Of a stretch of 64,000 nt of DNA, positions 20,771-31,237 are shown piece after piece. Source of the stretch: Symsagittifera roscoffensis (taxonomy: Eukaryota; Xenacoelomorpha; Acoela; Convolutidae). Numbering within the stretch: position 1 is the first letter of the stretch; the number at the start of each line of letters is the position of its first letter. The stretch lies in the NCBI RefSeq assembly GCF_963678635.1, contig NC_087071.1:45493095-45557094 (forward strand), read 5' to 3'. Position numbers and translations under genes: made by a program. Under the pieces are notes generated by a model. The model saw only the letters and a list, made by a program, of their open reading frames with translations, made no database searches and was not told the origin of the DNA.

Positions 20771-22027
20771 AATTTTGTCCCTATGATTGGGACAATCAGC
20801 AACTTCATTTTCTTTATGATTTTCAGTCATTTCATATCGAGTTTTTACAGGTAAAGCATATCCCAGTTTCCTCCCCCTCTGTATCGTGATCGGCATGTCA
20901 AGGGTATTCAACAAGACACTCACGCAGAGGCCACTCTTCGTGATCGAGAAGGATTTTCCTAAAACAGCAGCACTATGACTATTTGGATTTGGGACTATGC
21001 ATAGCTGCTTGTTGTCAATTAGTTCATTGTAATTTTTCATTTGTAAACTTACAATCGCTGCCTCGTTCGCCTTTAGCCTCACCCTCCTACTCAAGAATAC
21101 CGGTGTTTTGGTTTCATTTGCCATTATTAAATTTACCGGTTTAATTGCGTACCTCCTATCCGGGTTCCCTATCCTGAACATTGCGTTGTTTAGATCAATC
21201 GCTACATCAAAGTTCCTGATGAAGTCTCTGCCTAAAATAAATTGGTCAGACTCATCTAGGTTTTCTACCACAAGAAAACTCATCCACAGATTACGTTCCC
21301 CCCGATTGAGGGCTATTATCGGCGTTCTGCCCAACACCCGCAGGGCCCTTTTGTTTGCAGCTGACAACCGTATTCTCGAATCTATCAAATCATCTTTGTT
21401 GAAGCCCATTCGGTCCCAAGTTTCGGTTGGTATGACACTCAAGACTGCTCCCGTATCAAGTAACCCACGTAACTGAGTCTTTTTGCCACTTATGTCTAGC
21501 ACATGTCCTGTCACATCTCCCTCTGTCCCGATGTGCATTGCATCTTCTTCAAGCATGGCGCAGTGTCCAATCGATCTCACTTTCAACTCTTCTTTTCCCA
21601 CGTAGATTTGCCCAAATAGGTCTTCATTACATGTTATCATTGTTTTGGTATAGATGTTGATTCCATCTATATTTAGCATCACCTCATGTGGACCATAAGC
21701 TTCTGTGTACCTATTATCAACACGTACCGACTTGCTACCCCCTCTCGTGAGTAGTGCTCTCAATGCTCTAGAAGTCGTTTGTGGGCTTATACAACTCAAG
21801 TAATCTGCGTACACATCAATGTGCATTATTGTCTGGTCACTTGGTTCGCTCAAGTTTCTCGTTGCTTCGTGGCCGCCCACAGTGATTATTGACATTATTC
21901 TTGCCTCAATCTTTGTTAATGCAAATGGCTTTCCTGTAACCATGTTTACAGTGTTGCAGTTTCCATTTTTTGTCGACCCCTTAGCAGCTTGTGGTATTGT
22001 TTGTGAGCAACTTAATGTTTCGTTCAT
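20735..22027 (-). pseudogene. pol: Element A gag C-terminus and aspartic protease
   Basis: 430 codons from ATG, but in the same frame as gag upstream with only a TAG between, where B reads through with no stop. The retropepsin active site is LLDTGAVLSVIP, with a second block FILGRDF about 90 residues on, where the C-terminal protease strand should be. The region before the protease is well conserved with B and C (GHEATRNLSEPS, MHIDVYADYL) and is not a known domain. Confidence 0.92.
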
Positions 22028-22084
22028 TTTCTGTCTTTGGATTTCTTGCTTCAGCCGTTGTTCTATTTCTTTCGCTGCCAGGTC

Positions 22085-23257
22085 CTATTTCACTTTGTTG
22101 ATGGCCTCCGCTGCCGCCTTCTCATAATCTATTTCTAGGGCGTTCTTCGCCGTGGCCTCGTTTGCACTATTACATTGTGTTACAGTTTTCACTGTTTTTG
22201 TCGGTAGCTCCGCACTTGGTCTTTCTAGGTTTTTCGTCTCAAACTCACCTTGTCTGTTTCTCTGGTTCTGCACCGCTGCTAGCGCCAACTTGTGTTTTGG
22301 ATGACTCTGATTCTTAACCGCTTCCCAAAACAACGGACAGTCCATCCTGAAGTGGCCCTCATGGTTGCAGAAGAAGCATCTTGCACCTATTTTGATGATC
22401 AAGCCACTATAGAACTCGTGTTCTTCCATCTGGCTCATATCTTCCTCATCGGGTGCATATCCTGAACTCTTCATGCCCTGTTTGTATGTCGTGCAATCCG
22501 CCACATGATGATCAGCTGATCCGCAGTTAGCGCATGATCTGCGTTTGTCCATGTCATCTCTGGGCTTGTACCATGATGACCTTTGTGGCTGACTCCCCCC
22601 TTGTGTGTTCCTGTTGTCTGAGTACGAGTAATTCTTGGGTTTCATCAGCATGTACTCTTTTGACTTCTGCCTCATCTCTTCTGGAGTTGGTGCACTGTCT
22701 TTCGACAATGTGTAGTACGTTGCTAACATCGTTCTCAAGTCATCACTCTTTACCCCATCAATGAACTTTGAGGCGATGCTGAAGTTCCTTCGATTGGTAG
22801 ATTCTTCTGGGTCACTCCTTCTTCTCAAGCTCTCAAGATCATCTAGGAACCTGTCTATCGATTCATCGTCCCTTTGTCTCCTCTTTTCAAATCGCATCAT
22901 CGCTTGATGACCCTTCATGCCTGAGCCGAATCTATTTAACAATATTTCAAAGATTTTGTCCGCTGTGCCGCGTTCCTCTTCTTTCTTCGCAACCACGCAT
23001 TTCAATGCCGTGCCTTCCAGATTGCTCAGTATCGCCGTGCATGCTTGCCTCTCATCGTTCAAGTTGTCTTGTTCTAAGTGCAACCTCATGACTTCTACCC
23101 AAGTGTCAATGCATCCATCTGAATCATCTTTGAACTCCTTCGGTTTCTTGAAGGTTTTCCTGGATTTGTTGCTTCCTCTGTCACTCGAGTCGGTGTTCCT
23201 TGTGGCGAAGGCTTCTAGCGTCCTGTTCATCACTTCCCAGGTGCTTGCCCATGTCAT
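22085..23257 (-). pseudogene. gag: Element A gag: capsid domain and two zinc knuckles
   Basis: 390 codons in frame with the 384-codon stretch upstream, separated by one TGA. A retrotransposon-gag (capsid) domain runs over roughly residues 45-170 (DGCIDTWVEVM, LEGTALKC, FVNRF-like LLNRFGSG, FEKRRQRDDESIDRF). Two CCHC knuckles C-x2-C-x4-H-x4-C follow: CANCGSADHHVADC and CFFCNHEGHFRMDC. Two knuckles fit nucleic-acid binding by nucleocapsid. Confidence 0.93.
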
Positions 23258-23266
23258 GGCATCCGG

Positions 23267-24421
23267 TCACACGTTGTAAGGAGTCGTGGAGTCCCCTGGA
23301 CCACTGGTTGTGTTCGCTGTTCCATTTTTTATGATAGCCCTGGCCCCTACCGGTGCTGTAATCGCGGCTTTCCGGGTTGCTGGTAACGGTGTTGACTGTC
23401 GTTTGTTCCTTTGAGGCTCCACGAAGTCCACTCTATTACCTTGTGTCCTCTCTGCAGCTGGCCTGTCTTGTTGTGTTGAATTCCTCAAGATACCGTCTAG
23501 CTTTGTCTGTATTGCACTTGAGCTCTCAGCTTGTTCCCTACTCATCGTATCCATTCTCGTTTCCAAACTCCCTAACTGGCTATTCACTGCAACATATCGC
23601 TGCTTCAATTCTCGCATGTCTTTTCTGATGTTCTTGTCTCGCTCTTCATCAGTGGTTTCTACTTTGTCAGACATCTGCTGAAGCTTTTCCTCCGTTGCTC
23701 TCGCTAGATGGAAATAAATGTCCAAGTACTCATGTTTGTTGTTTCTCATTTCCTTCCTTATCACAGTTCTATCCTCTTCGCTGTGCTTCAGTTTCTCATC
23801 TATCTGATCTAGCTTCGCCATCAAGTCGCTTAGCTCAAGAGTAGTTGTCCCATGGTCCGTTGTTGTCCTGTAGTCGGTCGCTGGTCCCGGTTTTTTCTGA
23901 TCCTCGTTTTGGTTGGTGTCTGTTGTTCTCGTGGATACTGTTCCGAATGTTTTGCTTTTCTCGGCTTTAGCCTCCTCCACTGCTGCGTCTCTCGATCTCA
24001 TTCCAACCATCATCGCCAATCTTTCAGTAAGAGACGTCCTCTTTTGAGACTCATCCTTCACTGTTTCTGGCGTGTTGCCTGTTGTGTCTTCCACGTTGTC
24101 TATCGGTGAAAACTCTATGGGTTTCGGGTTAGGTTCTTCCGCATTGGGCATTGGAGTTGACTCTGTCGTCTTCTTTCCTGCTTCATCCACACTTTGATCA
24201 GGTGTCTCTAGATCAATCTCGATGGTGGGTTCTACTCGTTCCCCTTCCGTGCCCTCTTTTGCTCTGTTCTCTGTGGTACTCCTCGTGCTGACCATACTAA
24301 CTGAAAAGTTCTTCTTTGTTACCTTCGGACCCATTGATGTTGTTTTACGTAGCGACGAGTTATACTTTGTCTTCGTTTCGGTAGATCTTTTTTCAGCTAC
24401 CGGTACCCTGCTCCGCCTCAT
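23267..24421 (-). CDS. gag: Element A gag N-terminal region (coiled coil)
   Basis: 384 codons from a true ATG, first gene of the element. It is highly charged; from about residue 190 to 310 it has long Glu/Lys/Arg helices with heptad-like spacing (LDQIDEKLKHSEEDR), a likely coiled coil. B and C have a counterpart with the same layout but little sequence identity. I recognise no enzyme. Ends at a TGA 3 codons before the capsid stretch opens. Confidence 0.85.
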   Translation of the reverse strand: MRRSRVPVAEKRSTETKTKYNSSLRKTTSMGPKVTKKNFSVSMVSTRSTTENRAKEGTEGERVEPTIEIDLETPDQSVDEAGKKTTESTPMPNAEEPNPKPIEFSPIDNVEDTTGNTPETVKDESQKRTSLTERLAMMVGMRSRDAAVEEAKAEKSKTFGTVSTRTTDTNQNEDQKKPGPATDYRTTTDHGTTTLELSDLMAKLDQIDEKLKHSEEDRTVIRKEMRNNKHEYLDIYFHLARATEEKLQQMSDKVETTDEERDKNIRKDMRELKQRYVAVNSQLGSLETRMDTMSREQAESSSAIQTKLDGILRNSTQQDRPAAERTQGNRVDFVEPQRNKRQSTPLPATRKAAITAPVGARAIIKNGTANTTSGPGDSTTPYNV

Positions 24422-24715
24422 TATTTACAATTGCTACTATTTAAAGTATTACTATCTACAAAATTCTACTCTAAGGTTAAAACCTCTTTTGACAAAAAAT
24501 TTTATAAAAAGAAATCGACAATTTGCTAAAAATAACTTTTCTTAAGCTCTTGAAAATTTTATATGTTAGGACAGGATAGAGAATATGATTTTACACTTGG
24601 TTACTTCAACCTGACTTAGTACTCTTTTAGTACCCCCCTTCCTAATGCTGTTCCAAGAATTTCTCTCTACCGTCTCAAGACTATTCAGTGTTGTTCCAGT
24701 ACTTCTTTTTAGTAT

Positions 24716-25115
24716 CCCCAGACTAGTGTCCCAAGACTAATGTCCCAAGACCAACGTTCCAAGACTAGTGTCCCAAGACTAATGTCCCAAGACCAATGGC
24801 CCAAGACCAATGTCCCAAGACCAACGTCCCAAGACCACTGTCCCAAGACCAATGGCCCAAGACCCACGTCCGAAGACTAGTGTCCCAAGACTAATGTCCC
24901 AAGACCAATGGCCCAAGACCAATGTCCCAAGACCACTGTCCCAAGACCAATGGCCCAAGACCAACGTACCAAGACTAGTGTCCCAAGAATAATGTCCCAA
25001 GACCAACGGCCCAAGACCAATGTCCCAAGACCACTATCCCAAGACCACTGTCCCAAGACCAATGTCCCAAGACCAATGTCCCAAGACCAGTGTCCCAAGA
25101 CTGTGTTGCTCCAAG
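24716..25115. repeat. 15-bp minisatellite (about 26 copies)
   Basis: Consensus GTCCCAAGACCAATG, with A/G and C/T variants. Because the period is a multiple of three, it is open in several frames and translates to a Pro/Lys/Thr/Val repeat that should not be taken for a gene. Confidence 0.92.
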
Positions 25116-26010
25116 ACTTCTTCGGTACTGTCCCAAGACTCGTCACTGAGTGTCTGGATATCGGGTCTCTTCTTCTTCGTTGTAGGGACTATTGAACCAC
25201 TGTACTTTTTACCACCGCTTGAGCTCTAGTAAAAATTTTCCCAAAATCCCTATCTTAATGGTCAAAACACAAATACTAATCCAGTTTTTTCAGGCTATTT
25301 GAAACACTAAATTCCCCGCAGGTATCTTGTGATCACCTGTTCGTTAAAGTACTAACAACAAACTTTCACCAAAACGTAAAAATTTAAACTGGAAAAAATT
25401 TCCAAAACAGATGGGTGAATTTTCCTGAAATTCAAGGTTGACTGATGTCAATCTTTGTCCTAAAAAAATGTCTGGTACCCAAATGCCACGCGTTTTCCTC
25501 CCTCCTGCTAGCGATCTTATGGGGTATCACAAAAACTGTCTATCTCCGTTCCCCCCTACCGATCCGACCAGGGTACCTACTTTAACCTGATTTTAATTTT
25601 GGATATCCGCTTCCTATAACCAACGCGTGTAAATATCTAATGTAACTAAGTCGACGATGCCGAACAATTAGTTACTCTAACGTGTCCCCCCTTCTTACAA
25701 TTTACAACCGCTAACCTCTAACTTAACCAGCCCCCCTGCTAACCTCCCCCCTCTTTAGCCCCCCTCTTAAGCCGAAAAATCCCTTAAGCGCCGGGTGCTA
25801 AACCTCTCGAGAGAAAACCGTAGACCTGTTTCCAGGCCTGCTTGTGCAAAAGCTTCCTCAAAACAATGGGACTCCGCTTATCCAATTTTACACTTATCTC
25901 CTACAATGTAATGTGGATTCTAACGATACCCGTTGCCCAACTTGAGAACAAGCCTGTGCTTCCTCTTGTAGTGATCCTGTGCTGGTTGTCTCTGTTCTGC
26001 ACTTGAAAGC

Positions 26011-26216
26011 AGCACCACTTTCCCACTTGGCTGGTCCCTCTTCCAGTCAAGTTTCCAGTGGGTTCAGCTTAGTACTTATGAACCACTTTCCCACTCGGCT
26101 GGTCACCTCTTCCAGTCAAGTCTCCTAGTGGTCCGGTTCGATCCTTGTGAACCACTTTCCCACTCGGCTGGTCACCCTTTCCAGTCAAGTCTCCTAGTGG
26201 TCCGGCTAGGTTGCAA
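26011..26216. repeat. 69-bp tandem repeat, three copies
   Basis: Copies start at about 26011, 26079 and 26148, each beginning ACCACTTTCCCACT and containing CTTCCAGTCAAGT or TTTCCAGTCAAGT. The second and third are nearly identical; the first is diverged. Confidence 0.88.
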
Positions 26217-26666
26217 TCTATCTGAAAACCCTTAACAACGCCCCCCACTCGGGCACCTTATTGAAGTCACTGGTTTAAATTGCTAGATTGATCGAAACGA
26301 TCGGTCCTATAAAACAGTATGGGTATACTATTTAATTAATATAAAGGTTTGATCCAAATGATCCGGTATCAAAGTCACTGTCTTTTCGTTTTATGGTTTT
26401 TGTTACTTTTTCTATACTTTTTTCTTGTTTTTGTCCCCCTAGTTGCCCCCCTTTACTCGGTTAGCTAGGCCTCGTTCGGAGAGCGTACCAGGAAGTTTTC
26501 TCAAGTTTTCTTAAAAAGCTATCACGTTACAACCTGAAGGTTTACACGTTCCCGCTGAACCGTACCACCGGTACTCTAGAATGGGCATGCAGCCCGGAGC
26601 TGTGTCAAGTGGGTTCGACTCCGTAGTCATGATGTCGTAAAAACAACCAGGAGCGCCATAAAAACA

Positions 26667-27593
26667 CCTTGTAACAGTCACCTACTTCATTCACATATGA
26701 GGCTTAAGAAAAATAGGCCCTATAACCATTGGCTCAAGAGTCAGGGACACTATCTCTTGTGTTTTTCTACCTCAAGAACGGTCGGAGCCAATTCGGTTCG
26801 CTTGCGACATGAGACTAGAACCCGTTACAGCTTAAAGGCTACTATCAAAATATACCCCCACTCTAGAAAAAAAGAACGTCCCATACTTAGGTCTCGAAAT
26901 ACCCAAAATACGCGAACGCCGTTAAAAACAGGGTCGGAACAATCCGTTAAGTTACTTTTTATTGGACAGTGGAATTTTGATCCATTTCAGATGGAGCAAC
27001 CTAAAAATCGCCTTATCTCAACATAACAATCATAAAACACACTCGAGAAAATTAAATTAGGGACTCACATGTTGATGCACTCGAGTACAAGGAGTAATTA
27101 AATTGGTAAGCAACTCGAGAATTAGATAATATAACTAGACAAGTTTAATACTGATCAGTTTTTATAACAGAAGTAAGTTCTGGCTCTAGAATTGGAGTTT
27201 TTGTATAAACCATTGGGACACTCAAGCTGTCCACCTTGCCATTGAAGGTTCAATCTGGTTCGTTTCAAATAGTTGTTCTCTCTTCTTTTTATTATCTCTC
27301 CTCCTATTTCGGGATAAGACAACTCTACTCGTGTATTATTTTGTATCGGGAAATTGCGAATAGCAATTTCCTGCTGTTTTTTGAGTATTCTCCCGCACTT
27401 GTAAATTCGGTCGTTCTGATTTTCACTTTTTGTTTTCAGTTGGTACGAGAAAACTGAGCATGACAGGCTCCAATCGAAATTTTGAAAATAAAAACTTCCC
27501 TCCAAAATTACGTATTTTCGTGTCTCTCAAGGTCAAACTTCCAGATATGACCGACTGGCACAAATTTTATACAAACTTTTAGCTTCCCTTTGT
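26667..27593. other. Unassigned AT-rich stretch between element A and repeat X
   Basis: Two short open frames are present (26697-27026 plus, 27155-27505 minus). Neither resembles a known protein or has a homologous partner elsewhere in the window. CTCGAG-type short words recur at about 27050-27120. I see no RNA gene. Confidence 0.5.
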
Positions 27594-28516
27594 AACATTC
27601 GCCCGGAAGATACATATCGACGGAAAACAAAACTAAGTCCTAAGACGACTGGCTAACATCTAAACAGAGCTTTATATGCTTTTCACCGTCTCTACCAAGC
27701 CAGTACTTTCGGTGGTCTTTTCCAACATCGTGTCGACAAAAAACGTTACTGCTTTCGGCTTCGGTCAAAACACTCAAATTAACCTAATTACATGCTGGAA
27801 TAGTGAGCTCATGGCTGGGTCTTAGTATCCTCAGACCACGAGGTCACTTCTAAAAACAGGGCTACTACTATTTTTTGAATTATTAGTGTTTTTGTTCAGT
27901 AGATAAAAATCATCATCTCCATCGAAGATGGATCAACCCTTTCCCCCAACTCCTAGCTTCTCATCCTTATCAAAATGAATCCAGTTGTTAATTAAATTCA
28001 ATTCAGGACATGACAGGAAGCTAAAAATTTATATAACAGGATAAAAGTTTCAGTCCCGAAACCCTTCCGGATTCTTGAATCCACGGAATCAAGCACGTTA
28101 ACCTCGATTTCTTCCACCCTTCACCGTTGTCTGCAACGGCCTTGCAACTATTGTAGCGACACAATAGTTGCAACTCGGAGTGTTCTCTGTTAACTCTGTG
28201 ACTCGTTGTCTTTTTTCAACTACTATTTTTGTCCTTCTCGCAATCGCAACTAATGTTGTTCTGTTTTTCTTCGACTTTTTGTCAAAATGACCGTTTCTGA
28301 CATTTCTCAAAAATGTTACGTCATCACTTCGAAAATTTAAAATTTAGGAATTTCCGAATCCTCCAACCTTCACGTTTTGTTCAATCGTTCGAATAACGTT
28401 CTTAATCCTTCAAAATCACCAACTCGGAAGACTCGCTGCTAAAATGACTAAAGTGCAGAGATTGCATTTTGGAACATTCTGGTCGAATGTCACATACTCC
28501 CGGACAGTCCGGTCAA
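27594..28516 (+). repeat. Repeat X, copy next to the 3' side of element B
   Basis: It starts TTCGCCCGGAAGATAC, as at 53887, and matches 49801-50540 over most of its length. It continues through a TTACGTCATC block into ATTCTGGTCGAATGTCACAT, also found at the start of the RT fragment in the 1-6672 array. The X family thus links the array, the ends of A and B, and the 50-54 kb duplication. It contains the perfect hairpin at 28142-28173. Confidence 0.8.
28142..28173. repeat. Perfect 13-bp inverted repeat (6-nt loop) in X
   Basis: Stem TTGCAACTATTGT, loop AGCGAC, then its exact complement. In the other X copies the stem has changes, several of which can still pair as G-U on one strand. Confidence 0.9.
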
Positions 28517-29314
28517 TGTCCTCATTGAATCACGCAATGTTCATAAAATAGATAAAGTGTCATCGAACAGAATTTACAAAATGCACGAAATTACTTTTAT
28601 CCACGTCACATCGACTCACTGCAGAATATAATTGGCATCACACCACATCACTATAGTCTTCAAACTCTTTCATTAATCTGCACATTGTGGATATGACCTA
28701 AGATAAAAGATATTTTCTGACTTCCAGTGTCAATATCCCGATTAAAACTTTTTCTCTTAGATTTAAAAGGTGTTGGTTTGCAGGACAGTCCTGCCAATCA
28801 ACAAGCTAAAATTATCCTACTATGCTTCTTCCTTTTGGAAATCTTGCTTGTTATTGTCCTGAATATTAAAATTAAGAAACTCTGTGGTTAGAAAGAACAA
28901 TGAAACAATCTCCCTCTTCGAGAGATTACCCAAGCCTTCCATGTCACCACAAAGTGATCAGTTCTCCTAGCTGATTGAAAACAGTCATGTAGGCTGGAAT
29001 ATTTAAATATACTCTTTCACTCAAGCCTTTCTAAATAAATAGTAAGTTAGTGTCTCTAAAGCCACTCAATTAAAATCAAAATCCAAATATATAAATGCAA
29101 CAATTTCAAAACTCAACTAAATGTTTTAGTTTTCAATTACAACTTGGTTGCTTGGTTTCTCACTTGAGTTTTTTCACACACATAAAACAATTCTGAGTTT
29201 TAACTTTTTCTACATCACTCCTTTGTTTTCTTCTTTTTTTGTCGTTTAGAAGTTGTAAAACCTCTAAATTCTTCTAATTTCATCTATTTTTGCATCTTGT
29301 TTTTCGGTCATTCG
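28517..29314. other. AT-rich 3' end of element B or flank
   Basis: No open frame of note. It lies downstream of the last accessory gene of B and should contain the 3' untranslated region and LTR if B were complete. The terminus TGTTTTTATGG is not present, so the 3' LTR is either missing or too diverged to see. Confidence 0.5.
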
Positions 29315-30250
29315 TCAATGTTCCATTTCTTCCTCCTGTGATACTGACTCTGCACTCTCAGTCTCCGTATCCTGCAACACGTCGTTAGCAATCCTGACGC
29401 TGCTGGAAGCCGTCCTCCAACACTTCTGCTCTTCTACCCTCTGTTTGCAACAAGGTAGGGGATCCACGTTAGATTGTCTGTTCCTGCAGAAGCTGTTGTG
29501 GAGACACAACGTCACGTTTCTCTTCATATCTTCCTTTAACATCTCTGCCTTCTCCTTTCCACTACGTTCACTCGTCCTGGAAATTCTTTTCACAGCGGTG
29601 GTCACTGCATTCCGATGAGTCACGAGAGCTCCATTGAAAGCTCCTGCTCCAATGTCTAGCTGATATTCACTGAACACCCTGCCATGCTTCGACATATGCT
29701 TTTTCGCATACTCGTACAACCATGCAGTCATGTTAGCTCTGAACCATGGCATCAATCGTTTCCTTGCCCATATCTTCTTCACTTCCATCGGAATGTTTAG
29801 AATTTTGCACATTGTCTCAAAAAGATCTAAACCTTTTAGACAATCTAACTTCCGCAACTGTTCTCTCGTCGGTGCCTCCTGTCTATTACTTTCTCTCACA
29901 TGAGCTTCCAGCCATCGTATCGCCATCATAACTCCCACTATCACTATTGTTATGGGCTGTGATGAATCTGGTAAACCCATGGAGAGCAGCTCTCCAGAGT
30001 CCCAGATCAACATCAGATTACTACGCTTGGGATACCACCAGGTCTGCTGCAAGCAGTGGCAAGGAACCTCGTCATGTGTCAACATGATGCTCCTCCAATT
30101 ACGTTTTCCCGAAGCTTCCAGTAACGGTTCCACTTCCATCATCATTCGGTGGACTTCATCATTCTCATCTACTGCATTGTAATCTGTGACAGTTGATCCT
30201 CTCTGTTTCTGTCTCTCAAAGTCACTGAAGTTCCCGCTCACATATCCCAT
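29315..30250 (-). CDS. Acc5 of element B, C-terminal part (novel)
   Basis: 311 codons, in frame with the 181-codon stretch upstream after one TGA. It carries the blocks shared with A: VPCHCLQQTWWYP, LIWD, LFETMCKILNIPMEV, PWFRANMTAWLY, LTHRNAVTT and NSFCRNRQS. It ends in an acidic tail (ESVSQEEEMEH) that A has lost to truncation, so this copy shows the true C-terminus. No known family recognised. Confidence 0.7.
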   Translation of the reverse strand: MGYVSGNFSDFERQKQRGSTVTDYNAVDENDEVHRMMMEVEPLLEASGKRNWRSIMLTHDEVPCHCLQQTWWYPKRSNLMLIWDSGELLSMGLPDSSQPITIVIVGVMMAIRWLEAHVRESNRQEAPTREQLRKLDCLKGLDLFETMCKILNIPMEVKKIWARKRLMPWFRANMTAWLYEYAKKHMSKHGRVFSEYQLDIGAGAFNGALVTHRNAVTTAVKRISRTSERSGKEKAEMLKEDMKRNVTLCLHNSFCRNRQSNVDPLPCCKQRVEEQKCWRTASSSVRIANDVLQDTETESAESVSQEEEMEH

Positions 30251-30268
30251 GAACTTCTTTCCTAGTAT

Positions 30269-30814
30269 TCACTCCAATCCTTCTTTGAATCTCTCTGGAA
30301 CTGCTGAGAACATCTTACATAGCAACTCGTATGACTTCTCGGACATTCTCGCCAGTCTCACACACTTCGGCACTGAGAAGGCTTGATCCACGATCGTTCT
30401 TGTACTCTTCACGTCCACAGCTACGAAATGTACAGGGTATCTGCTCTTGCACATTGGAGCCAATGTTGAACCCACCAAATATCGAGCTCCTGATGGTCTA
30501 CAATAAATCTCACTATGTCTGATGTTCATTTCCATCTCGATTGCTTCCCTCCATTTTCCTATGTATTTCTGCTCAGTCTGCAGCACTCCTGGGAATACTT
30601 CTAAACTGATGGCCGTGACCATCTCATGTTTCTGTTCTAGATTCAATAGTGACTCTAAAGAACTAAACATGCGGTAGAATCCTAGTGCGGTCACTAGATT
30701 CACCTCGGTTCCTCCATGGCAATCTGCTATCAGTTCCGTTTCTGTTCTTGCTTTCATCACTACGTTTCCAAACAATACCGTCAATTGCTTGTGTTGTTTC
30801 TCCAGGGTCTTCAC
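30269..30814 (-). pseudogene. Acc5 of element B, middle part (novel)
   Basis: 181 codons holding VTALGFYRMFSSLESLLNLE, FPGVLQ-EQKYI-KW, LVGSTLAPMCKSRYPVH and FSVPKCVRLARMS, all matching A Acc5. Upstream in the same frame (30830-30880) lies the C-x4-C-x6-C-x4-C cluster with one Gly codon changed to TGA inside it. The region 30815-31237 keeps this frame but has three or more stops. Confidence 0.68.
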
Positions 30815-31237
30815 ACAGTCCAGACCTCCACAAACGTGACCCTCCAGTCAACAGACTTCCGCCAGACAGCTACCAGGTTTGACCCAGTCTTCTGGTCCCC
30901 AGCCAGGCAACTCCATTTTACCTTCTCCATTGCTCTTAGAGGCCGTTATCATCACATTTTATATGATGTTGAGGTCACGCAGGTTACAGTCTGCATTCAG
31001 TTCACTCTGCACGTCTTGTAACGCTCGCAATATTGAGTCAGCGTTGGGACTAGGACTACATGATGGCCTCATCAATTCTCACACTGCCGTCAAGCTCGTT
31101 TACAGTAACTCATCTGAGAATCCCAACCGAAACTCCACTCTTTTATCAGATTTTGGTACGGAAGGTGCAGTCACCTCTTCTTCAAAGACCAGTCCCAATT
31201 TGGCCTGTGGATTGTTAATGCTTTTAATCGTTACAAT

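Larger units (their letters stand above)
6890..26666 (-). mobile_element. Element A: giant Ty3/Gypsy-type retroelement with a 3' accessory module (3'-truncated)
   Basis: On the minus strand the order is leader, gag with two zinc knuckles, protease, RT, RNase H, integrase, 485-bp spacer, then Acc1-Acc5. PR-RT-RH-IN is the Ty3/Gypsy order. The span of about 19.8 kb is far above the usual 5-8 kb for such elements. The proposed 5' terminus (TGTTTTTATGGCGCTCCTGG reading left from 26666) is shared with element B. No second terminal copy was seen at the 3' side, where A runs into repeat X. Most genes carry single stops or frameshifts, so this copy is probably inactive. Confidence 0.85.
24422..26666 (-). 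other. 5' terminal region and leader of element A (proposed LTR plus untranslated leader)
   Basis: Non-coding between the shared terminus at 26666 and the gag ATG at 24421. It holds a 15-bp minisatellite, a 69-bp triple repeat, C-rich tracts (about 25700-25790) and AT-rich parts. The first 20 nt and the CATCATGAC stretch that follows match the terminus of B; the rest has diverged. I did not find the inner end of an LTR or a primer-binding site. Confidence 0.55.

Noticed and set aside
6890-24421. Accessory block as an integrated negative-strand or DNA virus
   Set aside because: No polymerase, capsid or nucleoprotein motif is seen in Acc1-Acc5, and the block is co-linear with gag-pol in two families.
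24716-25115. CRISPR-like array or coding repeat protein
   Set aside because: The 15-bp units are contiguous with no spacers, and the open frames on both strands follow from a period divisible by three.
26605-26635. tRNA-like T arm (GGGTTCGACTCC)
   Set aside because: No acceptor stem, anticodon arm or D arm can be folded around it, and the stem next to the loop does not pair.
26697-27026. 109-codon plus-strand frame as a host gene
   Set aside because: No recognisable domain, no homologous partner in the window, and length is within chance for this DNA.
27155-27505. 116-codon minus-strand frame as a gene
   Set aside because: Low-complexity, no family resemblance, no ATG-supported conserved start.
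28517-30250. Envelope gene downstream of pol in B
   Set aside because: No signal peptide, transmembrane segment, furin-like site or heptad fusion region is visible in any accessory block.
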